Part shown: piece by piece, positions 1-11,199 of the stretch
How positions within the stretch are numbered: the first letter of the stretch is position 1
Layout of the letters: every line of letters begins with the position of its first letter
Assembly: GCA_903935585.1 (NCBI GenBank)
Contig: CAIZSE010000084.1
Coordinates: forward strand, 1-64,000
Direction of reading: 5' to 3'
Length of the DNA: 64,000 nt
Origin: an uncultured Burkholderiales bacterium
Lineage (GTDB): Bacteria > Pseudomonadota > Gammaproteobacteria > Burkholderiales > Burkholderiaceae_C
The notes under the pieces: model-generated
What the model was told of the DNA's origin: nothing
The model's input: only the letters and a program-made list of their open reading frames with translations
Databases searched by the model: none
Position numbers and translations under genes: made by a program

Positions 1-581
1 ACCGCTTTGCCAGCCAGCAGCTTGGGCGAAAAGAACGCCTCCAGGTCTTCCAGAATTTCTTCGGCCTCGAGCATGCGGCCATCACCGGTTTCGCCGCAAG
101 CCTGGTCACCCTGCCCCACATCGAGCACGTGGATGCCATCCGCACGGAGTTGCGCCACATTGCGTTGGGTGGCCGGGTTGGACCACATTTCCCGGTTCAT
201 GGCTGGCGCGACCAGCAGGGGGACTTTGTCGAGGGGACGGGCCAGGCACATGAGGCTGAGCAATTCGTCGGCGCTGCCATGCAGCAGTTTGGACATGAAA
301 TCCGCACTGGCAGGGGCCACCAAAATGGCATCTGCATCCCGACTGAGGTTGATGTGGGCCATGTTGTTGGCCTCTCGGCTGTCCCACTGCGAGGTGAAAA
401 CCGGCCTGCCCGACAGGGCCTGCATGGTCACCGCCGTCATGAAGTGCTCTGCGGCCTCGGTCATCACGACCTGAACCGTAGCGCCCGCCTTGACCAAGGC
501 GCGGCAGAGTTCAGCCGACTTGAAGGCAGCAATGCCACCTGACAAGCCCAGAACGATGTGTTTTCCAGCCAATGTGCTCAT
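1..581 (-). CDS. coaBC: Bifunctional phosphopantothenoylcysteine decarboxylase/phosphopantothenate-cysteine ligase, N-terminal part (runs off the window)
   Basis: This enzyme makes 4'-phosphopantetheine for coenzyme A: the CoaB part ligates cysteine to phosphopantothenate and the CoaC part decarboxylates the product with FMN. Only about 193 N-terminal residues, the CoaC flavoprotein part, lie in the window; the gene continues past base 1. Visible family marks are the FMN-binding GLSGGIAAFKSAEL (residues 12-25), the catalytic histidine in NMAHINLS (His76), APASADF, the substrate-clamping PAMNREMW motif and the ACGETGDGRML segment with the conserved cysteine. The start is the ATG at 581-579, where homology begins. 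It is divergent from pyrG. Identification is secure; completeness of the CoaB half cannot be judged here. Confidence 0.95.
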   Translation of the reverse strand, partial: MSTLAGKHIVLGLSGGIAAFKSAELCRALVKAGATVQVVMTEAAEHFMTAVTMQALSGRPVFTSQWDSREANNMAHINLSRDADAILVAPASADFMSKLLHGSADELLSLMCLARPLDKVPLLVAPAMNREMWSNPATQRNVAQLRADGIHVLDVGQGDQACGETGDGRMLEAEEILEDLEAFFSPKLLAGKA

Positions 582-665
582 GCGTGGAAATGTAGCAGAG
601 ACCACATCTGACCATGAACCAGAGCCCCTGCACCGAAGGCGCTGCTGAAGCAAGCCCGCAGATGA

Positions 666-2396
<1,731 letters not shown>

Positions 2397-2419
2397 CACA
2401 CCAACCCACAGGACAGATC

Positions 2420-3274
2420 ATGAAACTCTGCGGCTTTGATGCAGGTCTGAACCAGCCCTTCTTCCTGATTGCGGGCACCTGCTCCATCGAAGGTCTGGAG
2501 ATGTCGCTGGAAGTGGCTGGCCGCCTGAAGGAAATCTGTTCCTCCCTGGGCATTCCCCTGATTTACAAGGGCTCGTTTGACAAGGCCAACCGCTCCTCGG
2601 GCAACACCCAGCGCGGCGTGGGCATCGACGCAGGCCTGAAAATCCTTGCCGAAGTGCGCCGCCAAATCGGCGTGCCCATCCTCACCGATGTGCACGACGA
2701 ATCCCAAGTCAAAACCGTGGCCAGCGTGGTCGATGTGCTGCAAACGCCCGCATTTTTGTGCCGCCAGACCGACTTCATTCGGGCCGTGGCGCAGTCCGGC
2801 AAGCCTGTGAACATCAAGAAAGGCCAGTTTCTGGCCCCTTGGGACATGAAGAACGTCATCGACAAGGCCCGCGCTGCGGCCCGCGAAGCAGGCCTCAGTG
2901 AAGACAATTTTCTGGCCTGCGAGCGCGGTGTGAGTTTTGGCTACAACAACCTGGTGGCCGACATGACCAGTCTGGCCGAGATGCGCAAAACCGGTGCACC
3001 CGTAGTGTTTGACGTGACGCACTCGGTGCAAAAGCCTGGCGGTCAGGGCACCAGCAGTGGCGGCGCCCGCGAGATGGTGCCCGTGCTGGCCCGCGCGGGT
3101 GTGGCCGCTGGCGTCGCCGGACTTTTCATGGAAACCCACCCCAAGCCCGACCAAGCCTGGTCTGACGGGCCCAACGCCGTGCCGCTGGGCAAGATGAAGG
3201 CCTTGTTGGAAACCTTGGTGCAGCTGGATGCTGTCACCAAGAAAACCCCTTTTCTAGAGGATGATTTTTCATGA
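2420..3274 (+). CDS. kdsA: 3-deoxy-8-phosphooctulonate synthase (KDO-8-P synthase), metal-dependent class
   Basis: KdsA condenses phosphoenolpyruvate with arabinose-5-phosphate to give KDO-8-phosphate, the precursor of the inner-core sugar of lipopolysaccharide. The 284-residue TIM barrel shows [28 protein letters not shown] and THSVQ. Cys21 in AGTCSIE replaces the asparagine of metal-independent enzymes such as that of E. coli. The His of THSVQ, Glu of METHP and Asp of SDGPN can complete a metal site as in the Aquifex enzyme, so this is class II. The ATG at 2420 follows an AGGACA ribosome site and starts at the family's N-terminus. Its stop overlaps the next start (ATGA). Confidence 0.97.
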   Translation: MKLCGFDAGLNQPFFLIAGTCSIEGLEMSLEVAGRLKEICSSLGIPLIYKGSFDKANRSSGNTQRGVGIDAGLKILAEVRRQIGVPILTDVHDESQVKTVASVVDVLQTPAFLCRQTDFIRAVAQSGKPVNIKKGQFLAPWDMKNVIDKARAAAREAGLSEDNFLACERGVSFGYNNLVADMTSLAEMRKTGAPVVFDVTHSVQKPGGQGTSSGGAREMVPVLARAGVAAGVAGLFMETHPKPDQAWSDGPNAVPLGKMKALLETLVQLDAVTKKTPFLEDDFS

Positions 3275-3558
3275 GCGGCTACATCATTGCCAATGTCCAG
3301 GTGACCAACCCGGTCCAGTACGAAGAATACAAAAAATGGTCAACTGCAGCCATGCAGGTCACCGGCGCAGAAGTTTGTGTGCGCGGTGGCAAGCTCGAAG
3401 TGCTGGAAGGCGACTGGGCACCCGAGCGCATGGTGATTTTAAAATTTCCGACCTTTGAAGCGGCCAAGGCTTTTTACGATGTGCCCGAGTACCTCAAAGC
3501 CCGCGAAGCCCGGGCTGGCGCAGCCATCATGCGCATGGTGGTGGTCGAAGGTCTTTGA
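3271..3558 (+). CDS. DUF1330 family protein
   Basis: A 95-residue protein of the DUF1330 dimeric alpha-beta barrel (ferredoxin-like) superfamily. It shows the typical opening [21 protein letters not shown], the glycine-rich [18 protein letters not shown] hairpin and the closing SLxAAKAFY-like stretch [20 protein letters not shown]. No catalytic function is established for the family. The start overlaps the kdsA stop by four bases (ATGA), so it is probably translated by re-initiation after kdsA; eno follows 51 bases later. The coupling suggests co-expression with KDO synthesis, but a functional link is only inference. Confidence 0.9.
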   Translation: MSGYIIANVQVTNPVQYEEYKKWSTAAMQVTGAEVCVRGGKLEVLEGDWAPERMVILKFPTFEAAKAFYDVPEYLKAREARAGAAIMRMVVVEGL

Positions 3559-3597
3559 CCCGCTGGACATTCAAACCCCGTTTTATTTTTCAATTGA

Positions 3598-4893
<1,296 letters not shown>

Positions 4894-4902
4894 AAACCCG
4901 CC

Positions 4903-5178
4903 ATGGGCAACCGCCTCGTTCCCATTGTGCTGATCGCCTTGCTGGTGATCGTGCAGGCCCAACTGTGGTTTGGCCGAGGAGGTGTGCCCAACGTGGCCGA
5001 GCTCGAGCGTGAGTTGCAGCAGCAAAAAGTGGCCAACGAAACAGCCCGCCGCCAAATTGAACAACTCAGCGCCGAGGTCAACGACCTCAAGGAAGGGCTG
5101 AACATGGTGGAAGAGCGGGCTCGCCAGGAGTTGGGCATGGTCAAACCCAACGAAATTTTTGTACAGATCGCCAAATGA
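4903..5178 (+). CDS. ftsB: Cell division protein FtsB
   Basis: FtsB is a small bitopic inner-membrane protein that forms the FtsQLB complex and helps activate septal peptidoglycan synthesis. The 91 residues show a short cytoplasmic start, one membrane segment (about 5-21, IVLIALLVIVQAQLWFG), a heptad-rich periplasmic coiled coil (about 30-68) and the family's C-terminal EERARQELGMVKPNEIF motif. It lies directly after eno, as is usual in beta- and gammaproteobacteria. Confidence 0.95.
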   Translation: MGNRLVPIVLIALLVIVQAQLWFGRGGVPNVAELERELQQQKVANETARRQIEQLSAEVNDLKEGLNMVEERARQELGMVKPNEIFVQIAK

Positions 5179-5212
5179 TGCCGCCATCCGGGATCGATGA
5201 CAGCCAGGCGGC

Positions 5213-5752
5213 ATGAGCCAGGTGAAACGCATCGCCATCGTGGGGGCGCGCAGCACCGGCAAGTCCTGGTTGGTACAAGCACTGGCCTCACAGCCAAGCA
5301 CGCAAGAGTGGGTGATCTCGGACAACACCCCACTCATGAAGGCGGTCTACAAGCACCTGATGTTTGCCGACGAAAGCCTTTACCCCATGGCTTTGGCGCA
5401 GCAGGCTTTGGTCGACACGACCTTGGTCATGGGTCTCGACCTGCCTGAGTTGGATAACGGACTGAAAAGCGCTGCATCGCATGAGCGCGGTCTTGCGGAC
5501 AGCTTGTTGCGCCAAGCGCTCGAGCGCGCTGGCATCGCCTACCGGGTGGTCTACGGCCAAGGCCACCAACGGCTGAACAACGCGCTTTTGGCCTTGGGTC
5601 TGCCCGGCGAAGACCTTGCTGCTCGCCTGGTGCGCGAACAGGCGCAATTCGCCATCAACCAAGGCCGCACCGTCTGGCAATGCAACGAGTGCAGCGACCC
5701 CGAATGCGAACACAAACTGTTCACCGGGCTGATGGCCAAGCGTGCCGGCTGA
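5213..5752 (+). CDS. P-loop NTPase of the NadR/AAA_28-like type, specific function unknown
   Basis: A 179-residue protein with a clean Walker A motif, GARSTGKS, at residues 11-18, after a beta strand (KRIAIV). This resembles nucleoside/nucleotide kinases and the NadR kinase domain. The middle has a possible Walker B (TTLVMGLDLPELD) and the C-terminus carries three closely spaced cysteines (CNECSDPEC) that could bind a metal. The start at 5213 is followed by a strong N-terminal strand; the ribosome site is weak (CAGGCGG). It sits 34 bases after ftsB and converges on hslO. I cannot assign a substrate. Confidence 0.75.
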   Translation: MSQVKRIAIVGARSTGKSWLVQALASQPSTQEWVISDNTPLMKAVYKHLMFADESLYPMALAQQALVDTTLVMGLDLPELDNGLKSAASHERGLADSLLRQALERAGIAYRVVYGQGHQRLNNALLALGLPGEDLAARLVREQAQFAINQGRTVWQCNECSDPECEHKLFTGLMAKRAG

Positions 5753-5761
5753 ACGCTCGCT

Positions 5762-6748
5762 TCAGTGAACCGAGCCCCCCGACAGATCGGCGGGCAGACC
5801 CGTGAACAGGCCAGCCGCATCGACCGGGTCAAAGTGGTATTGCGCACCGCAAAAATCGCAACCCACTTCCACCTGACCTCGTTCGGCGATGATGCCTTCG
5901 ACCTCTTCGGCGCCCAGGCTGCGGACCATGTTGCCCACGCGTTCGCGGTTGCAACGGCAGGCAAAGCGGGGGCCGGTCTCACCGATGAGGGGCTCAAAAC
6001 GGGCCAGCGGTTCTTCCCAATACAAGCGGTGCAAAATGGTTTCGGCGTCCAGCGTGAGCAGTTCTTCGCGCTTGAGGCTTTTGCTCAAAATCGCGATGCG
6101 GCTGAAGTCTTCGCTTTGCCCCAACACCGATTCGCGCATGAGCGAATCGACCTGGCCCGCCAAATTGCCCTCCCCCTCAATGGGCAATCGCTGGATCAGC
6201 AAACCCGCTGCGACCTTGTCGTCGGCTGCCAACACCAGCACGGTGTCGAGTTGTTCTGACTGCAGCATGTAGTGCTCCAGCACCTCGCTGATGTTTTCAA
6301 GTTTCTCGCCCTGGTCGCCAAACAAGGGCACCACACCCTGGTAGGGCTGTTGGCCAGGCAATCGGTCTAGCGGGTCAAGGGTGATCGCGCAGCGGCCCTC
6401 GTTGTTGACATTCACCATCTGGCTCAGCGTGGCGTTGTCAGCCACCTCGCCCACTTGGGTGCAGGTGGCGCGCAGGCTCAAATCGGGCTGCACCTCGACC
6501 ACACCCAGCTTGACCGGGCCATCGCCAAAAATCTGCAGCACCAATGCGCCATTGAATTTGATGTTGCCCTGCATCAGCACGCCCGCAGCCGCCATCTCAC
6601 CCAGCAACTGGCGCACGGGCGCCGGGTAAGCCCCCGTCTCGGAGTTGGCGGCGCGTCGCGCCAAAATGTCTTGCCAGGCATCGGTCAGTCGGACCAGCAT
6701 GCCGCGAACAGGAAGGCCTTCAAAAATGAATTTATGGAGTTCAGACAA
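5762..6748 (-). CDS. hslO: Redox-regulated chaperone Hsp33
   Basis: Hsp33 is a cytosolic holdase that is activated when oxidants release zinc from its four cysteines. Those cysteines appear near the C-terminus as CRC (in FACRCNRE) and, about 30 residues later, CDFC (in VGCDFCGAQYHF). The N-terminal domain matches from HKFIFEGLPVRGMLVRL onward. The 328-residue length is slightly above the usual 290-300. The start must be the TTG at 6748-6746, because an in-frame TGA lies two codons upstream; no good Shine-Dalgarno sequence precedes it, so translation may be weak. It lies downstream of the carbonic-anhydrase-like gene on the same strand, with a short GC-rich inverted repeat (AACCCC/GGGGTT, about 6762-6775) between them. 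Confidence 0.96.
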   Translation of the reverse strand: MSELHKFIFEGLPVRGMLVRLTDAWQDILARRAANSETGAYPAPVRQLLGEMAAAGVLMQGNIKFNGALVLQIFGDGPVKLGVVEVQPDLSLRATCTQVGEVADNATLSQMVNVNNEGRCAITLDPLDRLPGQQPYQGVVPLFGDQGEKLENISEVLEHYMLQSEQLDTVLVLAADDKVAAGLLIQRLPIEGEGNLAGQVDSLMRESVLGQSEDFSRIAILSKSLKREELLTLDAETILHRLYWEEPLARFEPLIGETGPRFACRCNRERVGNMVRSLGAEEVEGIIAERGQVEVGCDFCGAQYHFDPVDAAGLFTGLPADLSGGSVH

Positions 6749-6815
6749 AGTTCAATCAACAACCCCGTGGGGTTGATCCTTAAAAATGAGGAGGTGCATG
6801 GGAACGCAGAAAATC

Positions 6816-7340
6816 TCAGCCGATTTTCTTCAGTCCCGCCTTGAATCGGCGAGCGTTTTCCACATAGTGGCGAGCGCTTTGGTGCAGGCCTTCGATCTGC
6901 TCGGCCGTCAATTCACGCACCACCTTGGCGGGCGTGCCCATGATCATCGAGCCATCGGGGAATTCCTTGCCCTCGGTCACCAAAGAGCCGGCCCCCACCA
7001 GGCAGTTTTTGCCGATCTTGGCGCCGTTCAGCACCACCGCGCCAATGCCCACCAGTGACCCATCGCCGATGGTGCAGCCGTGCAACATGACCATGTGGCC
7101 CACGGTCACGTTTTTACCGACCGTGATGGGTTTGCCATGGTCAGCGTGCATCACACTGCCATCCTGGATGTTGCTGCCCTCGCCAATCTCGATGGTTTCG
7201 GTGTCGCCGCGGACAGTGACGCCAAACCACACACTGGCGTCGGCCGCAATCCTGACCGCGCCCATGACCTGCGCGCTATCGGCCACCCAGGCGCTGTCGG
7301 CCACTTCGGGGATGTGTGAATCAAGTTGATAAAGGGCCAT
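6816..7340 (-). CDS. Gamma-carbonic anhydrase family protein (YrdA-like left-handed beta-helix)
   Basis: A 174-residue hexapeptide-repeat protein that folds as a left-handed parallel beta-helix and is expected to trimerise. The three histidines that bind metal in gamma-carbonic anhydrases are present in [10 protein letters not shown] and [10 protein letters not shown]. The protein is of the short YrdA type, which lacks the acidic loop of Cam, so carbonic anhydrase activity is uncertain. The ATG at 7340 has an excellent AGGAG site eight bases upstream. It is divergent from the DUF455 gene and upstream of hslO. Confidence 0.9.
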   Translation of the reverse strand: MALYQLDSHIPEVADSAWVADSAQVMGAVRIAADASVWFGVTVRGDTETIEIGEGSNIQDGSVMHADHGKPITVGKNVTVGHMVMLHGCTIGDGSLVGIGAVVLNGAKIGKNCLVGAGSLVTEGKEFPDGSMIMGTPAKVVRELTAEQIEGLHQSARHYVENARRFKAGLKKIG

Positions 7341-7373
7341 GCGGAGTCTCCTGTCGCTGAGGGCGTCTGAAAA

Positions 7374-7387
7374 CCTACAATTGTAGG
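7374..7387. promoter_or_regulatory. Palindromic bidirectional promoter core or operator
   Basis: The 14-base perfect palindrome CCTACAATTGTAGG contains the -10-like hexamer TACAAT on both strands (7376-7381 plus, 7385-7380 minus). It lies between two divergent genes, which gives leaders of about 33 and 41 bases. No good -35 hexamer is visible on either side. A repressor operator is an alternative reading. Confidence 0.5.
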
Positions 7388-7428
7388 GATCCCCGCGGCA
7401 CACCTTGACCCCTTGATTTTTCATCGCC

Positions 7429-8205
7429 ATGCATTCTTTGCGCACCACAAGCCTGGGCCCCTGGGCACAAACCGACCCTGTTTTGAAGGCCCAGGCCACT
7501 TTGGCACTGGACCTGGGTCTGCCCGTGGGGGCTGACGAGATTTTGAACGCACCCGGTTCTGGCCCTGGCCGCGCACCCCGACCCACACTGGTGCCCCATA
7601 CGCAACTGAAAGCCAAGTCGATGACCACCGCCGAAGGGCGTGCCATTTTGGTGCACTCGATCGCACACATCGAGCTCAATGCGATTGATCTGGCGCTGGA
7701 TGTGGTCTGGCGCTTTGCGGGCATGCCCGAGGCTTTCTACACAGACTGGGTGCGCATTGCGCAGGAAGAAGCCAAGCACTTCATGCTGTTGCGCAACCAC
7801 CTGGTGGGCATGGGCTTTGACTACGGCAGCTTTCCCGCGCACAACGCCCTGTGGGACATGGCCGAGCGCACCCAGGGCGATGTGCTGGCCCGCATCGGCA
7901 TCGTGCCGCGCACCCTGGAGGCCCGGGGGCTGGATGCCTCGCCCGGCGTGAAAAATAAATTGATCAGTGGCGGCGACCACCGTGCCGGCGAAATTCTGGA
8001 CATCATCTTGCACGATGAAATCGGCCATGTGGCCGCGGGCAACCGCTGGTACCGATACCTGTGCGCGCAACGCGGCTTGGACCCGGTGGGCACCTACGCT
8101 GAATTGATCGCGCAATACGACGCCCCCAAACTGCGCCCACCCTTCAACATGGCGGCGCGGCGTCTGGCGGGTTTTGAAGAAGCCGAATTGGCAGCACTGG
8201 GCTGA
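7429..8205 (+). CDS. DUF455 family ferritin-like protein
   Basis: A 258-residue member of the DUF455 family, predicted to have a ferritin-like four-helix di-iron fold. Likely metal ligands appear in two E-x-x-H type helices: [16 protein letters not shown] and [15 protein letters not shown] in the first half, and [19 protein letters not shown] in the second. The C-terminus ends in [17 protein letters not shown], typical of the family. No reaction is known. It shares a divergent promoter region with the gamma-carbonic-anhydrase-like gene and converges on xerD. Confidence 0.88.
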   Translation: MHSLRTTSLGPWAQTDPVLKAQATLALDLGLPVGADEILNAPGSGPGRAPRPTLVPHTQLKAKSMTTAEGRAILVHSIAHIELNAIDLALDVVWRFAGMPEAFYTDWVRIAQEEAKHFMLLRNHLVGMGFDYGSFPAHNALWDMAERTQGDVLARIGIVPRTLEARGLDASPGVKNKLISGGDHRAGEILDIILHDEIGHVAAGNRWYRYLCAQRGLDPVGTYAELIAQYDAPKLRPPFNMAARRLAGFEEAELAALG

Positions 8206-8243
8206 ACCAGGCTGCTCAGCGCTTCAGCGCCGATTGGCCCACA

Positions 8244-9152
8244 TCACCCTCTGGGGTGGTGCTCGGCATGCAGCGTTTTGAGCCGCTCACGCGCCACATG
8301 GGTGTAGATGGTGGTGGTCGATATGTCGGCATGCCCCAGCAGCATTTGCACCGCCCGCAAATCGGCGCCGTGGTTGAGCAAATGCGTGGCAAAGGCATGC
8401 CGCAGGGTGTGCGGTGACAGCGGCGCGGTGATGCCCGCCTCGATGGCATAGCGTTTGACCAAACTCCAGAACATCACACGCGACATGCCGGTACCGGGTT
8501 TGGGGCCACTGGTGGTGACAAACAGGTCTTGGGTTTGGCGCTGTCCCAGCAGTGCCGGTCGCGCCACGCCCAGGTAGCGCTCCAGCCATTCACGGGCTTC
8601 CTCGCCAAAAGGCACCAGCCGTTCTTTGCTGCCCTTGCCCATGATGCGCAAAACACCCTCGTTCAAGGAAACATGCAGGGTTTTGAGTTGCACCAACTCG
8701 CTCACGCGCAGACCGCTGGCGTACAACAGCTCCAGCATGGCGCGGTCACGCAGCCCGAGATGGGTGGCTGCATCAGGCGCGCACAAAAGTGCATCGACCT
8801 GGGCCTCGCCCAGCGTTTTGGGCACGCGCAAGGCTTGTTTGGCCGCCAGCATGCGCAGCGTGGGATCGGCTTGAACCAGGCGCTCGCGCAGTGCCCAACG
8901 GAAATAGCGCTTGAACACCGTGAGCCTGCGGTTGGCCGAGGTGGCCTTGGTCTGGCCGTGGCGCTCGGCGAAATACGCTTGCAGGTGGTGCTCTTGGGTG
9001 GCGTCCAGCGCCAGCCGCTGGTTCAAAAACAACCAGTTGGCGAACAAGACCAGATCGCGGCGGTAGGCCGCCAAGGTGTTGGCGGCCAGCCCGTCCTCCA
9101 GCCAGAGCGCCTCGGCAAAGCGGTCGATGGCGTTCTGGCTGGCCTCGTGCAT
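8244..9152 (-). CDS. xerD: Site-specific tyrosine recombinase XerD
   Basis: XerD acts with XerC at dif to resolve chromosome dimers at the FtsK septum. The 302-residue protein has the SAM-like N-terminal core-binding domain (AIDRFAEALWLEDGLAANTLAAYRRDL). The catalytic domain has the full set: Arg in ASGLRVSEL, Lys in GKGSKERLVPF, His-x-x-Arg in SPHTLRHAFATHLL, His in LLGHADISTTTIYTHV, and the nucleophilic Tyr in that same stretch. Length and motifs fit chromosomal XerD rather than an element integrase. The ATG overlaps the stop of the upstream Bug-type gene by one base (TGATG). Confidence 0.95.
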   Translation of the reverse strand: MHEASQNAIDRFAEALWLEDGLAANTLAAYRRDLVLFANWLFLNQRLALDATQEHHLQAYFAERHGQTKATSANRRLTVFKRYFRWALRERLVQADPTLRMLAAKQALRVPKTLGEAQVDALLCAPDAATHLGLRDRAMLELLYASGLRVSELVQLKTLHVSLNEGVLRIMGKGSKERLVPFGEEAREWLERYLGVARPALLGQRQTQDLFVTTSGPKPGTGMSRVMFWSLVKRYAIEAGITAPLSPHTLRHAFATHLLNHGADLRAVQMLLGHADISTTTIYTHVARERLKTLHAEHHPRG

Positions 9153-10126
9153 CAGTCGAGCTTGAGCTTTTGCTGATCGACGACCTTCTTGTAAACCTCG
9201 AACTCGGCCTTGATCTGGGCCGCGAACTCCTCGGGCGAGTTGGCCACCACCAAGGAACCCGTGTCCTGGATGCGCTTGCTCACGGCCGGGTCTTGCAGGG
9301 CTTTTTTCACACCATTGCTGATCTTGTCGATCACGTCTTTGGGCAGGTTTTTGGGGCCCAGAATGCCGTAATAGGCCATTCGGTTGACGGGCTCCAGACC
9401 GATTTCCTTGAAGGTCGGCACATTGGGCAACTGGGGCAGACGCTGGGGCGCTGCCACCACAATCGGCACCAGTTTGCCAGCCTGAATGAAGGGCAAAGCC
9501 GAAGGCAGGTTGTCAAAAATGATCGGCACCTGGCCGGCCACCGTGTCGTTCAGGGCCGGGCCTGCGCCACGGTAAGGAATGTGGGTGATGAACACGCCCG
9601 CCAGACTCTTCCAGAGCTCGGTCTGCAAGTGGCCAATGCCGCCTGTGCCGGATGAGGCATAAGAGTACTTGCCCGGGTTTTTCTTCAACTCAGCCAGAAA
9701 GCCCTTGTAGTCCTTGGCCGGAAAGCTCGGGTGCACCGCGATCACATTGGGGGTGGCCGCGATGTTGATGATGGGCGTGAAGTCGGTGGTGGGGTTGTAC
9801 GGGATCTTGGGGTTGATCGCCGGGTTGGCGGCGGTGGTCGAGACCGTGGCCATGCCCAGGTTGTAACCATCCGGCACGGCGCGCACGGTTTCGGTCGCTC
9901 CAACCACACCGCCCCCACCCGCCTTGTTCTCGACGATCACGCTTTGACCCAGCGCCTTGCCCAAAGGCTCCGAGATAACCCGAGCCACGATGTCGGTGGT
10001 GCCACCCGGGGCAAAAGGCACTTGCAGCTTGATGGGCTTGGAGGGGTAAGCCTGCGCCCAAACCGAACCACTGACCATCACGGTTGCAGCCAAACCGGCC
10101 ACAGAAACCAAATCACGACGCTTCAT
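9152..10126 (-). CDS. Bug/TctC-family tripartite tricarboxylate transporter substrate-binding protein
   Basis: A 324-residue periplasmic solute-binding protein of the Bug family, which is greatly expanded in Burkholderiales and binds organic acids and other small anionic ligands. The N-terminus MKRRDLVSVAGLAATVMVSG is an export signal ending near VWAQA. The mature protein starts with YPSKPIKLQVPFAPGGTTDIVAR, the family hallmark, followed by VENKAGGGG. The start at 10126 has a strong AAGGAG site seven bases upstream. No TctA/TctB membrane genes are nearby, so it is an orphan binding protein. Its stop is fused to the xerD start (TGATG). Ligand unknown. Confidence 0.92.
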   Translation of the reverse strand: MKRRDLVSVAGLAATVMVSGSVWAQAYPSKPIKLQVPFAPGGTTDIVARVISEPLGKALGQSVIVENKAGGGGVVGATETVRAVPDGYNLGMATVSTTAANPAINPKIPYNPTTDFTPIINIAATPNVIAVHPSFPAKDYKGFLAELKKNPGKYSYASSGTGGIGHLQTELWKSLAGVFITHIPYRGAGPALNDTVAGQVPIIFDNLPSALPFIQAGKLVPIVVAAPQRLPQLPNVPTFKEIGLEPVNRMAYYGILGPKNLPKDVIDKISNGVKKALQDPAVSKRIQDTGSLVVANSPEEFAAQIKAEFEVYKKVVDQQKLKLD

Positions 10127-10217
10127 TCCGAAACTCCTTAAAAGATTCACCATGATATGCAACAAATGCCAGCCGGCGTGAGGGGGGAAACCCATAAAAA
10201 CAGCCCCAAGACCCACA

Positions 10218-10249
10218 TCACCCGCAGGTGACAGGTCCGAGCCCGGACC
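10218..10249 (+). promoter_or_regulatory. Two tandem hairpins upstream of the AEC transporter gene
   Basis: TCACC-cgca-GGTGA (10218-10231) is followed two bases later by GGTCCG-AGCC-CGGACC (10234-10249). They end 27 bases before the transporter start. No U-tract follows either stem. They could be a minor terminator for leftward read-through or a control element; function is not shown. Confidence 0.35.
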
Positions 10250-10276
10250 CTGGTCGCTGTCAGTTATCCTCAGGCC

Positions 10277-11182
10277 GTGAACTTTGCCCAACTGCTCTTT
10301 CCTGATTTTTCGCTGATTTTGTGCGGCTACCTCATTTGCCGCTACACCGCCCTGAACCGCCCCGTGTGGCAACAGGTCGAAAGTCTGGTCTATTTTTTCC
10401 TGTTTCCGGTGCTGCTGTTTCACTCGATTGTGAAAAGCCCACTCGACCTGAGCGCGGCTTCCGGCCTCATCGGTGCCGGACTGAGTCTGGGCGCTTGCGC
10501 CATCGCCTTGTCTTACAGCCTGCCCTACTGGCCCTTTTTGGGCAAACGGATTGACCGGCGCGACCACGCTGCCAGCGCCCAGGTGGGCTTTCGCTTCAAC
10601 TCCTTCATTGCCCTGGCACTGGCCGAACGCCTGGCGGGCCCCGAAGGACTGCTCATGATTTCGGTGCTGATCGGGGTGTGTGTGCCGCTGTTCAACATCG
10701 GGGCCGTTTGGCCCATGGCCAGGCACGCCAAAACCGGTTTTTTGCGTGAACTCGTGCGCAACCCGCTGATCATCGCCACTTGCTCGGGCCTGATGGCCAA
10801 CTTGCTGGGGTTTCAGATTCCCCCATGGCTGGACCCCAGTGTCAGCCGCATCGGGGCGGCTTCTTTGGCCCTGGGCTTGATGGCTGCCGGCGCAGGCATG
10901 CAATTGGGCACCTTGCGCCAGGGCAAGTTGCTGGGCACCAGCGTGTTGCTGGTCAAACACCTGCTGCTCCCCCTCATTGCAGTGGGCATGTCCCAACTTT
11001 TCCGGCTCAACCCCGTGCAAACCACGGTCTTGCTGGCGTTTTCGGCCTTGCCCACGGCGTCAACTTGTTACGTGCTGGCCGCTCGCATGGGCTACAACGG
11101 CCCCTATGTGGCGGGGCTGGTCACACTGTCCACCCTGTCGGGCATGTTGAGTTTGCCCTTTGCGCTGGGTGTGCTGCGCTGA
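10277..11182 (+). CDS. AEC family (auxin efflux carrier-like) membrane transporter
   Basis: A 301-residue integral membrane protein with about ten hydrophobic segments, of the AEC/PF03547 family. Bacterial members export or import small organic acids such as malate or malonate. Family features are the N-terminal LLFPDFSLILCGYLICR, the FFLFPVLLFHSIVKSP loop, and LLAFSALPTASTCYVLAARMGYNG near the C-terminus. It starts with GTG. A TATCCT hexamer at 10265-10270 would place the transcript start at or next to this GTG, so the message could be nearly leaderless. It converges on queG with a gap of only 17 bases. Confidence 0.88.
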   Translation: MNFAQLLFPDFSLILCGYLICRYTALNRPVWQQVESLVYFFLFPVLLFHSIVKSPLDLSAASGLIGAGLSLGACAIALSYSLPYWPFLGKRIDRRDHAASAQVGFRFNSFIALALAERLAGPEGLLMISVLIGVCVPLFNIGAVWPMARHAKTGFLRELVRNPLIIATCSGLMANLLGFQIPPWLDPSVSRIGAASLALGLMAAGAGMQLGTLRQGKLLGTSVLLVKHLLLPLIAVGMSQLFRLNPVQTTVLLAFSALPTASTCYVLAARMGYNGPYVAGLVTLSTLSGMLSLPFALGVLR

Positions 11183-11199
11183 GCGTGCTGCGCTGTGCT

